Assembly (NCBI GenBank): GCA_963995505.1
Contig: OZ023181.1
Span: 24,362,366 to 24,426,365, forward strand
From: Hypericum androsaemum
Taxonomy: Eukaryota > Streptophyta > Magnoliopsida > Malpighiales > Hypericaceae
Reading direction: 5' to 3'
Length of the DNA: 64,000 nucleotides
Both the position numbers and the translations under genes were made by a program. Positions 33,143 to 44,274 of this stretch are shown here, in pieces. A model generated the notes under the pieces. It did not search any database. It saw only the letters and a list, made by a program, of their open reading frames with translations, and was not told the DNA's origin. The number at the start of each line of letters is the position of its first letter. Position 1 is the stretch's first letter.

Positions 33143-34982
33143 ATATAGGCTTACCTACAACGGAGATGCGATTTTTAGCGAGGATCCGAAGGAAAGAGAG
33201 CCTCCTCATGCCCTTCATCTGCAAGTTGGCCAGCACAATTTGGAATCTCTTATTGTCTTTTCGGATCATTTCCAAACCTTCAGTTGGTATCGCCGTGACG
33301 ACTACTGAAATTATTGGCAAATAAACATTTTAATTGTCTACACCATATATGTATTGTACTGAGTAACAACTACATACAGTATAAATATAAATTGCACTAA
33401 ACAATCTAAGCCTACGATATGTAGGACGAATCAGAAGTGAAATATATTGAATGGTAACATTTTTGTTTTTTCGTTCTTTTCGAGTAATTTGTTGAGGTTA
33501 AATTTTCATCGTTATAAACGTGATGTAAATATCTTAGCATTCTCATTGATATAAATTTTACTAATTAAAAATACATAATACTATAATTTTCTTATGATAG
33601 TCTTTGTATGCTCATTTGTATCTAACAACGTTGACAAATGTGTGCGATATATATTTTTCATGTTTGGGTGTATATAATATTTTGCTATGTTGCTTTACAA
33701 TAAAGGATTTAAGAGTTAGCTGGTATAAAAAAGAGGAGTCAGTTTAATTCATATTTTTGGCTACGTGATATCAAAATGACCATTTCAATTGACTATGGTT
33801 TATAAACACTAATATATGTTGTTATAGATTAATTATCAGATATTCAAAGTGTATAGGATTATGGATAAAGAAAATGATTTGTTTCTCTTTCTGAGGTACA
33901 AATGTTAATACAATTGAATTATTTGACATTTAATTGACGGTTAGCCAAAAGGCAAATGTGGAATGTATTTATATTTATTTAATTAATTAACTAATTCGAG
34001 CCCTATTTCCTATTCCAGATTTAAAATGACGTACATCTAATTTAAGAAATAAGAAGATCACCATCTCACGAAATTTATATCAATTTAGAAAAAAAAACTT
34101 CATTAATCATCTCTCGTCTCTCTTACTCATTATATACGTATCAAAATTAAAGGCTCATTAAGTTGTACACCGAAACCTCAATTAATTATCTATCTATGTT
34201 CATCAATTGGACAAAAATCGACTTGGGAAGACTTTATTGTCACTAGAGAAAATACATCTACAAAATTAGGACACTGAATAGTTAAAGTCTTTAAGATCTG
34301 CTTCACCTATCTTGGCTTTTACCTCTTTTCTCCAACAATTTTCTATTTAATCTTCGAAATCTGGATCAGTGACTCATTAAATATATATACTGGCTAGGTG
34401 GCTATGAAGGAAGCATTTCGGGGAAAATATAACAGGTTGCAGTTGGATAACACTTCCAATAGAACATCAAACAATATCTGAATGAATTAATAGCAAAACC
34501 ACAATTATTTTCGTTTTAAGTTAAAAAAACCTGTATATAAATGTTCCAAATTATATTTTGAAGTTAATCCAATAACAAATCGACATATTACTGGTGGACA
34601 TAAATACGTAAAACGTTTAATAATATTTTAAAACTTGTGCGCCGCCGTGCAATTAAAAAAAACAACTTTTACTATAACTTCTGGTCGATGATTATCATCA
34701 ACCCAATTGACCCAAACAAATCTTTATGGATCTTGGTAATGATGGATCATACAATAAAATATTTTGGATCACTTCTTGTATTTTCTAAATAAAATCTTCC
34801 ATCTACTAATTAAATAAATAAATAGTTCGAGAGCATTTGTATATACCTTTATAGGTGAATGCCTGGAGAATTGATGTGATTCTACTTTGAAATAGTCGAT
34901 CGTCATCTACCACCAAGATGGTTATGCCCTTGTAACCCTCAGAGACAAAGCTACTTGGTTCTATATCCCGTACATCTTCCAT
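30522..34982 (-). CDS. Type-B-like pseudo-response regulator with Asn at the phospho-acceptor site
   Basis: Nine exons on the minus strand: 34982-34847, 33304-about 33159, about 33031-32816, 32716-32251, 31903-31447, 31308-31181, 31109-30972, 30914-30807 and 30718-30522 (about 663 aa). Residues 19-28 (GITILVVDDD) are the acidic start of a response-regulator receiver. At FQIVLANLQM the conserved phospho-acceptor Asp is Asn72; the conserved Lys survives in YCMVKP. So this is a pseudo-receiver that should not be phosphorylated. Exon 4 encodes three copies of a charged 24-aa repeat (EDKGKGKEVVKEPEDKGEE...), then a region where type-B proteins would have the GARP/MYB domain, but no such domain is recognisable. 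Exons 5-9 encode the Ser/Asn/Gln-rich C-terminal region shared with the short neighbour. The exon 2/3 junction is uncertain: the best donor (GTAG|gtaagc) breaks frame, and a weaker upstream one (GTT|gtaggt) keeps it. Several introns carry microsatellites or insertions. Confidence 0.72.
31347..31398. repeat. (CA)n(TA)n compound microsatellite in intron 5
   Basis: About 15 CA units run directly into about 11 TA units, inside the intron between exons 5 and 6 of the pseudo-response-regulator gene. Confidence 0.95.
31960..32144 (-). mobile_element. 5'-truncated LINE 3' end in intron 4, 18-bp target duplication
   Basis: A perfect 18-base duplication atcaaagtttataattat flanks the insert (31942-31959 and 32145-32162). 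Read on the minus strand, the 185-bp insert is non-coding and ends ggagtaatacaacttttact then tttcaaaaaaa, a LINE-type 3' tail. It contains no Pol III boxes, so it is a LINE end rather than a SINE. Its perfect duplication suggests a fairly young insertion. Confidence 0.82.
32480..32716 (-). repeat. In-frame 72-bp coding minisatellite
   Basis: Exon 4 of the pseudo-response regulator contains about three copies of a 72-bp unit encoding EDKGKGKEVVKE(P/A) then EDKGEEVVREP. The last copy is degenerate (APEGKGKEVV, APAGKGKHVV). The frame is kept throughout. Plus-strand frames in this stretch are mirror artefacts. Confidence 0.88.
33101..33136. repeat. (TA)n microsatellite in intron 2
   Basis: About 16 TA units lie immediately downstream (on the minus strand) of exon 2 of the pseudo-response-regulator gene. 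Confidence 0.95.
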
Positions 34983-36431
34983 TTTTATGAGAGGGAAAGA
35001 TCTTTGTCGGAGATCAACAGACAAGATGGTTTGTTTTTTTTTCACTCACCACTTTGTGTATTTATAGCAAAAATTATTCAGTTTCTCTCTTTATTTAAAA
35101 AAAGTGGTATTCTCTTCGTGTTTGTAAATTTTTGTTCTTTCTTCTGAGTTTCTGAGAAGGACTAACGAAATTCTTTGTTATTGAAATGGAAGGAGGGAAA
35201 TTGAAAATTTTAAGAATGACAAAAGAAAGAGAAAATTGTTAAGCTTATAGAGTGGGGAAATATAATGCAATTAAATGAGCAAGCTGTGGGGCTCCTATCT
35301 AATAGCAAACTTTTATGGTGGTATTAATATATACTAATTTGAGAGAGAGATAGAGAAGAGAGAAAATTAATGCTGTGGACCTTACCAAAATTATAACATG
35401 TTACGATTTTGTTGGTTGGATATATTTAACTAGATGAGATTATCACATTATTAATTGTAAGAGTATTTTGTAAAAGTGCTGAGTAGAAAATTTAACCAAT
35501 TACATGATCTACCAAATTTTAATAGTGTCATATTCTTAGAACTCGAATTTAAAATTTCTAATATATTTCATCTAAATATTTTTGGTCCATATTAGAAATG
35601 TTTATTGTGGCCTAATATAATGGAAAGGTGAAAATGGTCAATTAGACATCGAGAAAAATAAGAGGCAAATTTTAGTCTCCGGGTTGTATGTACCTATCTA
35701 GAATCTAAGTTTGGTCATCCTCTTATTTGCAAATGGAATCAATTTTTTTTGTTATACTATCAAATATTCGAATACTCTGTTGTACTGACTAATATAAATT
35801 CGTATTGGTGAAACTTTTAAAAAATAACAAAATTCTCTTAATAATTAGTTAACACTGAATGTTGTGATATCTCGAACTCAATTATTATGTTTTTTATTCA
35901 TCTGTAGCCCTGCTCGCCATTCGTGCGGTAGATAGAATTTAAAATTCTAGAAACTATTTGGGAATCCTAAAAAATAAGATCAAATTAATTCATCAAGAAA
36001 AAGGCCAAATTAGGCACACAAAAAAACAACTAACGGGCGTTAAGATAATAATAACAATTTGATTGCGCCCCGAGGAAATACAGCATTTGATTAGCTGGCA
36101 ATAATTACTAAACTTTGGTTATAAGTTCTAGAACATTTGGACCAAAAAAAGATTGTAAGTACATCCGAAAAAATCACACTGCAAAAGACAAGTCGGATAT
36201 CTGCTTCGACGAGCACGGATTGGGCACGAAATCATAGATTCCGTCCCATGCAGGAGAGGGAAAAAATGTCATATGCCCGCGTCCATTCAGCTTGTTACCC
36301 AACAAGACAAGCCACGTGACTCTTTAAAGGTGATCACACGCGCATTTGTGTGTTTTAATTTTTTTTGCAATTTATTTTTTATTAGAAATTAGTTCGATAT
36401 TGTATACTGTAGTGAGTAAAACTACTATACC
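34983..36431. other. Upstream region of the pseudo-response regulator, no gene
   Basis: AT-rich spacer. The stretch up to about 35300 probably holds the promoter and leader of the minus-strand gene. There is a GA tract near 35340-35360. I see no supported coding region. Confidence 0.45.
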
Positions 36432-36913
36432 ATAATGAATCAAATTACAGTATTATTTAATTATTTTTTATTATAAATATTATTAAATATTAATCAGGTA
36501 TGTCATTAGTCATAACCAGATTTGTCATTTTAACATAACCAGTATGCCATTTAGACATAGTCGGATATGCCATTTAATTTATTATAAATTTTATTAAATA
36601 TTTAACGGTAATTAAATATTTAACGAACATGCCATTTTATCATAACCGGGCATGCCAATTTATCGAACCTAGGTATGCCAATTTATCGAACATAGGTATT
36701 CTATTTTTTTTATAATAGGGCATGCAATTTGACATAATCGGACATGCCATTTTTTTAATAACCGGGTACATCATTTGACATAATCGGACATGCCATTTTT
36801 TTATAACCGGACATGCCATTTGACATAATCGGGTATGCCATTAGACATAATCGGGCATGCTATTTAACATAACCGAGCATGCCATTGACAAACACCTTTT
36901 AGCCGCTTGTAAG

Positions 36914-37600
36914 TTGGTCAACTATTAACTTCAAACGTATTTTGACATCCTTATACTCCAAATTTGGAGAAGTTATAAGCTATAAAGTTCTAGATATACG
37001 TCTCAACTTTGCACAATAAATTGAATCAACTCAATTGGACTCCGGAGTAAGAAGTTGTGGCTCCCCACACCTTCCATCCACTTGTAGCTTGGTCAACTAT
37101 TGACTTCAAATATAATTTTGATATCTTTACACTCTAAATTTGGAGAAGTTATAAACTATAAAATTGTAGATATATATCTCTGCTTCACACAACAACTTGA
37201 ATCAACTCAATCGAATTCCGAACTAAGAAGTTGTAGCTCCCCAACTGAACTATGCTCTCGTAACTTGGTCAATTATTGACTTCAAACGTATTTTCAACAT
37301 CATTACTCTCCAAATTTGGAGAAGCCATAAACTACAAAGTTATAGATATATATCTCAGCTTTACACATCTACTTGAATCAACTCAATCGGACTCTAAAAT
37401 AAAAAGTTGGGTTTCTTCAACCAAAATATATCCTTGTAACTCGGTCGATTATTGACTTCAAACGTATTTTCAACATACTTACACTTAGAATTTGGAGAAG
37501 TCATAAACTATAAAGTTGTAGATATACAACTCAATTGAACTTTGGTGTACAAAGTTATGCCTCTCCAGCCGAAATCTATCGACTACTTCTTACTGTCGCT
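36914..37600. repeat. ~175-bp tandem array, four copies
   Basis: The phrase ttggtcaactattgacttca recurs at about 36914, 37089, 37265 and 37440 (periods 175, 176, 175). Each copy continues with ctccaaatttggagaagt, ataaactataaagttgtaga and gaatcaactcaatcggactc. The copies are clearly diverged. The array lies next to the left arm of the inverted-repeat region. Confidence 0.88.
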
Positions 37601-37889
37601 CCTTCTTCACAATCGGACATGTCATTTAATGCTATGTAAATATAGGTGGAACTAATAGAAAAAAAAACTTAGATATTTTTTCAAAATAGGCAAAAACATA
37701 TTCATATTCCCAAAATATGTTGAAAAAATAAAAAATAAAAAAAGTAAAAACATGTCCATCAAGTGGCAGGCAATTCCTCTCTCCGTCTGTTGAGAGCCCT
37801 TCTTCCTCTCCCCTTGTGAGTCGCCCTTCTCTTCTTCCATCTATGGTGGTCGATTAATTCCTTTCGTGTGAGTCGCTTCTCCTTCTAAA

Positions 37890-40100
37890 ATGGAACCCTT
37901 TTCTCTAAAACTCAAGCCTAATAACAACAAGCAACATCACCTTGCCTCTTTTGTGCTCATTGGTAAGTTATTATCGGCGAAGCCCTACCATCCTCCCTCG
38001 GTTAGAGCCAGCCTTTGTAGGTCCTGGGGACTGGAACAAAATGATGTCAAGGTGAGTGAACTTCAACCTAATATCTTCTCGTTTACTTTTGGAGTGATTG
38101 AGACCAAGTTAAAAGTCCTCGATGGTCGGCCTTGGGCGATTGCCGGTTCACACTTGGTTATTCAGGATTGGGACCCTGATCTTCATTGGTCTGAGGTGGC
38201 GTTCTCGGACATGGTTTCTTGGGTCCAAGTTCACGGACTGCCGCCTTCTTTTATGTCCAAGGATACAGCTTACGCTGTTGGAGTTTATTTTAAAGGTGTG
38301 GAAGAGGTTGACTTCTCCGCTAATGACCTTAACCATAGGGATTCATTTTTACGGTTAAAGGTTAGGTTGGAAATTGACAAACCTCTAAGCACTGGGTTTA
38401 GGCTCGAAAGAGATGGCCTCCCAGACAAAGAAATTATGTTTAAATATGAACGATTGGCCGAGGTGTGCTTTGGATGCGGCGTTCTTGGTCATCCCCAAAA
38501 AATGTGCAAATCTGTTGCTTCTCCTGTGAAGGGTACCTATGGTGATTCGCTTCATCCTGACTATAAATGGGGTGGTCACCAACATTTGGCTCATCATCCT
38601 AATCGGCATTCTGGTAACCCTCGGCCGGGACCCCGGGCCGACTCGGTGGTCATTGCGAAAAAGACATCGCCCGTGGAGGATTTGAGTGATCAATATCTCA
38701 GTTTGGTCGAGCAATTCAAGGCTCTTCCAGGGATTGTTCTGGGCAAAGCTAAAGCTGCTCTTGATCTTCCTTTACCTATGGCCTCTTGTCAAAAGACTCT
38801 TTGTCAACAAGGTAATGAAGTCCTTAAAGGACTTTGTGCGAGTTCCTCGGGCCATGTGATGGCTTCCCGAGTTGAGAGTGACCCTTGTGGTGGGATATCT
38901 TGCTTTCCTGATCTTTTGGCTGATGGCTCCTGTAAGATTTTGCATAAGGACTTGGCCTGCTTACCCCCGGTCCCTATCGCACGTGGGAGGGAGGGTGTCT
39001 CAAAAAAATTCCAAGTGGATTCCACTCAAGTTCCAGTGACTGTCTCCCCTTCCAAAAAGAAGATGAAAAGGAAGGGGACATCTGGAGTTTCTCACAACGG
39101 AAGAAAGAAATCAAAAATGGTGATACGTATCTCTGGATCCACTTTTAGTGAAGAGGTTGACATCATGGATGCCATCGTTGAGGAGGATGAAATCATGGTC
39201 GCCACCGATGGTGCGGACGATGCGGTGTTGGCCTCGAAGATGGGGCGAAATGTTAAGAAATTTATCGCAACCAGGAAAAGAACGGGTAACGAAGAAACTG
39301 GCCTTTCAGTTCAAGACAGAATGGCAGGCACTTCGAAGATCAATACTATGGCGGGCGTGCAGCCGAGCCCCATGGCGGCTCGGCCTCAGGTATGTCCTCT
39401 TATCCCTTCCCCTCAAACACGTCCGTGTGATCGAGTGGTAGATGTTCCTATTCTGAGTGGTGAGGTGGATTTTCTTGTGAGTGGTAGATTGACTAGGCAG
39501 ATAAAGAGAGACAGAGTGTCAGTTTCTCCGGTGTGTGCCGAGACAGTGGAGGCCACGCCAAATCTCACGGTCATTCGGCCTCAGGTACGCTCTCCTATCC
39601 TTTCTTCCCAGACAATTCTGAGGGTCGATGAGTTCAAGTCTCCTGTGAGTGTTGCTGAGGCTAGGTTTTTAGACACCGACAGAGTGGTAGGTTCCTCGAT
39701 GTTTTTCTCCACTCCGGAAGTGAGTCAAGTGATTCCGAGTCCCCCGTCGACTCGGCCTCAGATATGCTCTCCTTTCTCTTCTTCACATACAATTCTGAGT
39801 GATAGAGTGGTTGAGTGTATCCCCTTTAAATGTGAGGCTGGTGTCCCTATGAGTGTTCCTGAGGGGAGGCATTTAAAGAAAGACAGAGTGGTAGGGGTAC
39901 AGTTGGAAGAGATTCAGGATTCAACTTTGGATTCTTCCTGTCCCTCCTCGAAGAGCAACTCTCTTCAATTTTTGAATAGCGAGATTAGAAGCTTGACAAC
40001 ACCTCCTGGTCATGGTGACAATGATGCAGCGAGCCTGGCAGGTACTTCTGATCCCACTTCGCTGCGGGTGACAGGCACACTGTCACCCGAGCTCCAATGA
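37890..40100 (+). CDS. LINE ORF1 protein (DUF4283 + CCHC zinc knuckle)
   Basis: The 736-aa product starts with a DUF4283-type domain (about residues 15-170: SFVLIGKLLSAKPYHPPSV, VIQDWDPDLHWSEVAFSDM, VSWVQVHGLPPSFMSKD), a standard N-terminal part of plant LINE ORF1. Next comes a zinc knuckle CFGCGVLGHPQKMC (about 192-205) of CX2CX4HX4C form. The rest is a long, low-conservation Ser/Pro/Arg-rich tail with repeated RPQ(V/I)(C/R)SP-like segments. ORF1 proteins bind the element RNA and assist target-primed reverse transcription. The reading frame is unbroken. Its TGA stop overlaps the ATG of ORF2 (ATGA at 40097-40100), suggesting ORF2 is made by termination-reinitiation. Confidence 0.92.
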   Translation: MEPFSLKLKPNNNKQHHLASFVLIGKLLSAKPYHPPSVRASLCRSWGLEQNDVKVSELQPNIFSFTFGVIETKLKVLDGRPWAIAGSHLVIQDWDPDLHWSEVAFSDMVSWVQVHGLPPSFMSKDTAYAVGVYFKGVEEVDFSANDLNHRDSFLRLKVRLEIDKPLSTGFRLERDGLPDKEIMFKYERLAEVCFGCGVLGHPQKMCKSVASPVKGTYGDSLHPDYKWGGHQHLAHHPNRHSGNPRPGPRADSVVIAKKTSPVEDLSDQYLSLVEQFKALPGIVLGKAKAALDLPLPMASCQKTLCQQGNEVLKGLCASSSGHVMASRVESDPCGGISCFPDLLADGSCKILHKDLACLPPVPIARGREGVSKKFQVDSTQVPVTVSPSKKKMKRKGTSGVSHNGRKKSKMVIRISGSTFSEEVDIMDAIVEEDEIMVATDGADDAVLASKMGRNVKKFIATRKRTGNEETGLSVQDRMAGTSKINTMAGVQPSPMAARPQVCPLIPSPQTRPCDRVVDVPILSGEVDFLVSGRLTRQIKRDRVSVSPVCAETVEATPNLTVIRPQVRSPILSSQTILRVDEFKSPVSVAEARFLDTDRVVGSSMFFSTPEVSQVIPSPPSTRPQICSPFSSSHTILSDRVVECIPFKCEAGVPMSVPEGRHLKKDRVVGVQLEEIQDSTLDSSCPSSKSNSLQFLNSEIRSLTTPPGHGDNDAASLAGTSDPTSLRVTGTLSPELQ

Positions 40101-43100
40101 GTTGTTTGGCTTGGAATTGCAGAGGTTTGGGTCGACCTCTGACAATTCAGGTTCTTCGAGGCCTTATTAGGAGGTTTTCTCCTTCGATTGTGTTTCTTAT
40201 GGAAACTAAGCAGAAAAGATAAAAAATGGAGAAACTTCGCCGTAGTTGTAAATTTCCTAATTCTGCGTATGTTGATCCGGTTGGTCGGTCGGGTGGTCTT
40301 GCTTTATGGTGGTCCGATGATGTTCGTATTGATATTATTCATAGTTCCAAGAACTATTTTGATACCCGATGCACTGAGTTTAAAAATTCCAAAGTTTGGT
40401 TTTCCACTTTTGTTTATGGTGAACCAGACTCAGCTAGAAAGAAAAGATTTTGGGTGGATTTATTATCTTTTTGCAGGCCCTCCACTGACGCCTGGTTATG
40501 CATCGGAGATTTGAATTTGGTTGCTCGCACTTCAGAGAGGTTGGGAGGCCGTCCTCCTGAGCTTTGGCAAATGTCCTTGCTCCTTGAGTTTATCCAGCAG
40601 GGTCATTTGATTGACCTTGGTTTCAAAGGTAACATCTTCACTTGGTCTAATCTCAAGCAGGGGTCGGCCAATTTGCTTCAAAGATTGGATAGGTCTCTTG
40701 CTAATGCTAATTGGAGGCTTCTTTTTCCTAAAGCTCAGCTTCTTCACGGCCCGTTCTGGGGTTCTGATCACTGTTACCTCTTCTTAAGTGTTGATTTCTC
40801 TAAGATCAGATGTAGACCATTCCGTTTTGAAGAGTTTTGGTTAAGAGAACCTGGTTGTAGGGACATTATTGATCACGCCTGGCATAATCCTATTTCGGGC
40901 CCTCCTCCTGTTATTTTCAAAAAGAAAATCATGCATTGTACTGATGATTTGATTATTTGGAGTAAGAATAAGAATGAAAATAGGGTGTCTAGGATTGCTT
41001 GCTTGACTTCTGACTTGCAGATCCTTCAAGTTTCGTCTCGGTCTGTTTCCTTTCATGCGGACGAAGCTGTTATTAAAAAGGAGTTAGGCGAGCTGATGAT
41101 GAAGGAAGAGATTTTCTGGAAACAGAGATCGAGAGTGGCGTGGCTCAATTGGGGGAATAAGAACACGACTTTTTTTCATACTTCTGCTACTCAGAGAAGG
41201 CAGGTAAATCAACTTGTCAAATTACAGTTGGAAAATGGTGATTGGATTGATGATGAAAGTGTCTTGCAAGCTTATGTGTTTCACCATTTTAAGAATCTTT
41301 ATTCTGACTGTCCGACTGCGAACTCCGAGTTGGTCACTCAGTGCATTCCTAGGCTTGTTACTCCTTCCATGGCGGCTGATTTAGTTAGCCCTATTTCAGT
41401 CGATGAAATAAAGACTGCTGTTTTTGAGATGGGTGGTACAAAGAGTCCTGGCCCTGACGGGTTCTCCGGTATCTTCTACCAAAAATTTTGGAACATCACT
41501 TATTCTGATTTAATTGCTCTTGTTCATAATCTTTTTGAATCAGGTTGTGTTCCAAATGAACTTAATAGGACCTTCATTGCTCTTATCCCGAAGATTCCTA
41601 ATCCCTGCACCATTCATGGTTTTAGGCCTATTGGTTTGTGTAATTTTGCTTACAAAGTGTATTCCAAAGTCCTTGCGAATAGACTTAGGCCTTGCATGGT
41701 TTCTTTAATCTCCGAATGTCAGGGTGCATTTGTCAAAGGTAGGTCTATCCAGGACAATGTGATCATTGCCCATGAGGCTTTCCATTGCCTTCGCACTGCC
41801 GCTAGGAAGAAAGATAATTCTATGGCCATAAAACTTGATTTGAAAAAAGCTTATGATTTGGTCAATTGGAAATTTTTGGAGTCGGTCATGAGACGACTTG
41901 GTTTTCCTGAGAAGTGGATTATGTGTACTATGAGCTGCATTACTTCTACTTCTTATAGTGTTTTATTCAATGATCAACCCCTACCTTGGTTCCCCTCTTA
42001 TCGTGGTATAAGACAAGGTGATCCCCTTTCACCTTTCTTGTTCCTTTTTATCTCTGACGCATTTGCTCATTTTGTCACTCAGGCTAAGAATGTGGGGGAG
42101 ATTGAAGGGTTTGCTTTTAACAGGCATTGTCCCTCTCTTACCCATATTCTTTTTGCTGATGATACATTGCTGTTTGGTAAAGCCAGTGTCCGTGAAGCTA
42201 CTAAGCTTAAAGAGCTACTTGTGAAGTTTTCTAACGCTTCTGGTCAGGAGATAAATTTTGATAAATCAAGTATTTGTTTTGCCAAATGGGAGAGTGCTCC
42301 CAACATGCAGGCAATTTCAGAGATTTTGGAGATGAAGCTAATGAAAGCGGATGATAAGTACTTGGGTTTACCATCCTTCTGGGGTAGATCCAAAAGAGAC
42401 GCCTTGAACTTCATCTTGGAAAGGATGATTAGCAGAACTACGAGTTGGAAACAGAAGCTCCTTTCCACTGAGGGAAGGGAAGTACTTATTAAGGCTGTTC
42501 TTTCAGCTATACCGTGCTACACTATGCAATGCTTGATGTTTCCCTCTACTTTCATCACTAAGCTTAATGGTTTGATTTCCAAGTTTTGGTGGTCAGGTGA
42601 TGTTAGTGTGAATAAAATACATTGGCGTAGTTGGAGCAAGCTTTCTGTTTCTAAAAATTCTGGCGGTTTAGGTTTTAAGGACCTAAAGGTCTTCAATACT
42701 GCTTTGCTTGCCAAACAGGTTTGGAGACTCCATTCCAATCAGGATTCTATTTGCTTCAGGGTTTTGAAGGGTCTGTACTTTCCTAGTGGTGAGTTACTGA
42801 GTGCCAGTAAGGGCTCTAGACCATCTTGGGTTTGGAACAGCCTTCTTGCTGGACAATCTGCTATTAAGGATGATATCTTGGTTAGGATTGGTAATGGTCT
42901 TACCACTAGTATTTGGAATGATCCGTGGATTCAAGGAGTGCCCGGGTTTAAACCAAGTCCCAGGGGAGTGGTTCCTTGGGATGTTTTCTCGGTTGCTGAT
43001 CTAATCTGTTTGTCCACTGGTAGTTGGAAAACTGATTTGTTGCTTGATCTGTTCTCCCCAGAGGAGCGCACTGCAATTAGTAAGATCCTAGTTTGTCGTG

Positions 43101-44227
43101 CAGGAACTCCTGATAAAGCTATATGGCACCATTCTACTGACGGCTCTTTTACTGTTAAAAAAGGCTATCAGATTTTTAAAGCTCAGGCTGATCTTCGTGT
43201 CCCTGTAGCTGCCACTAATCCTAACTTCTCTCTTGTTGGTGCAGGTTTTTGGCGTAAGTTGTGGTTGGTGGCTGCTCAACCAAAGGTCTTACATTTTGTT
43301 TGGAGAGCTGCTCAAAATTGTCTTCCAACAGCAGCGAATTTGCACTGGAGAAACTTAAATCCTTCTCCACTTTGCAAACTTTGTTGTTTGGCGGATGAAT
43401 CTGTCGAACATCTCCTGTTTGAATGCTCTTATGTCCGGGCGGCTTGGTTTGGCAGCCCCTTTGGCCTTTTGTTCGATCCCTTTGTGCATTTCAGTTTTAC
43501 GGGTTGGTTGAATGCTTTGTTTGATGTTTCTCCCTCAGCTTCGAATGGGAGAATGTTGTCTTTTGCTGTGCATATGTGTTGGTCTATTTGGTTATATAGG
43601 AACAAGTTTATTTTTGATGATCTTGAACCTGATCCTCGAGGTATTGTTATTCAAGCCTCTTACTTTTGTGATGAAACTTTGCAGAACTTAGGTTCTATAA
43701 GGCACGTCGCTTTGGGACTCACCTCTACTACAACTTCTTGGACTGCTCCGAACCTCGGAACCTTGAAGTTCAACTGTGATGCATCCTGGTTCGAAGATTC
43801 ATCTTCCTCGGGTATTGCATCGGTTGTTAGAAACTCGAATGGCCTTCTTCTTGAAGGTCAGGCTTCGCGAATAGCAGCTTCCTCTCCACTAGAAGCTGAA
43901 CTTCTTGCCCTTCAAGCTACTATCAGGCTTGTCCAACTTCGCTTTGATCAAGTGGCAACGACGATCGATACTGATTGTCGGCTAGCATACATCTTCTTGA
44001 CGGAACCTCACCCTCATGTCCCTTGGCAACTCGAGACGCTAATCCTGGATCTCCGAGAAGATTTGTGCTTGCTCCCGCTTTGTACTCTTAACCTTATTAG
44101 CCGTCTGCAAAATCATGTTGCTGATTGGGTTTGCAAGAATTGTAGACTTGGTACTTTACCTGAGGACTGGCTTTGCATCCATCCACTTGAGCTTGATGCT
44201 CTTTTGTATTCTGACTTTCCGACCTAG
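40097..44227 (+). pseudogene. LINE ORF2 polyprotein (endonuclease-RT-RNase H) with one nonsense codon
   Basis: From the ATG at 40097 the frame runs MSCLAWNCRGLGRPLTIQ, the start of an AP-type endonuclease, to a TAA at 40220-40222 (codon 42). It then stays open from 40223 to the stop at 44225. Endonuclease motifs continue (GDLNLVARTSERLGG, GNIFTWSN, LDRSLANANWR, GSDH). Reverse transcriptase: FRPIGLCNFAYKVYSKVLAN, IKLDLKKAYDLVNW, GIRQGDPLSPFLF and the catalytic FADD near 42152-42163. Then a zf-RVT segment (FWRKLWLVAAQPKVLHFVWR, CKLCCLADESVEHLLFEC) and a C-terminal RNase H (FNCDASWF, SPLEAELLAL, TDCRLAY). All catalytic motifs seem intact. Translation from the ATG at 40226 would lack the N-terminal endonuclease strand. 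The single stop probably disables this copy. Confidence 0.92.
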
Positions 44228-44274
44228 GTCGTTTTAATACTACGGGGTTTTTTCTCAAAAAAAAGTGGCAGGCA

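Larger units (their letters stand above)
37773..44262 (+). mobile_element. Nearly intact full-length LINE (L1-type, plant)
   Basis: A 12-bp duplication aagtggcaggca at 37761-37772 and 44263-44274 brackets a 6.49-kb element with a short CT-rich 5' UTR (37773-37889), two ORFs and an A run at about 44257-44264. The 5' UTR holds two imperfect copies of gtgagtcgccttctc. ORF1 is open over 736 codons. ORF2 overlaps it by ATGA and is open over about 1330 codons apart from one nonsense codon. The exact target duplication, full length and nearly clean frames imply a young insertion. It sits inside the inverted-repeat region at 36432-46252. Confidence 0.93.

Noticed and set aside
36432..36890. A CRISPR-like array, because of regularly spaced short repeats.
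   Set aside because: Repeats are diverged, spacers are not unique, the organism is a plant, and an inverted counterpart lies 9 kb away.
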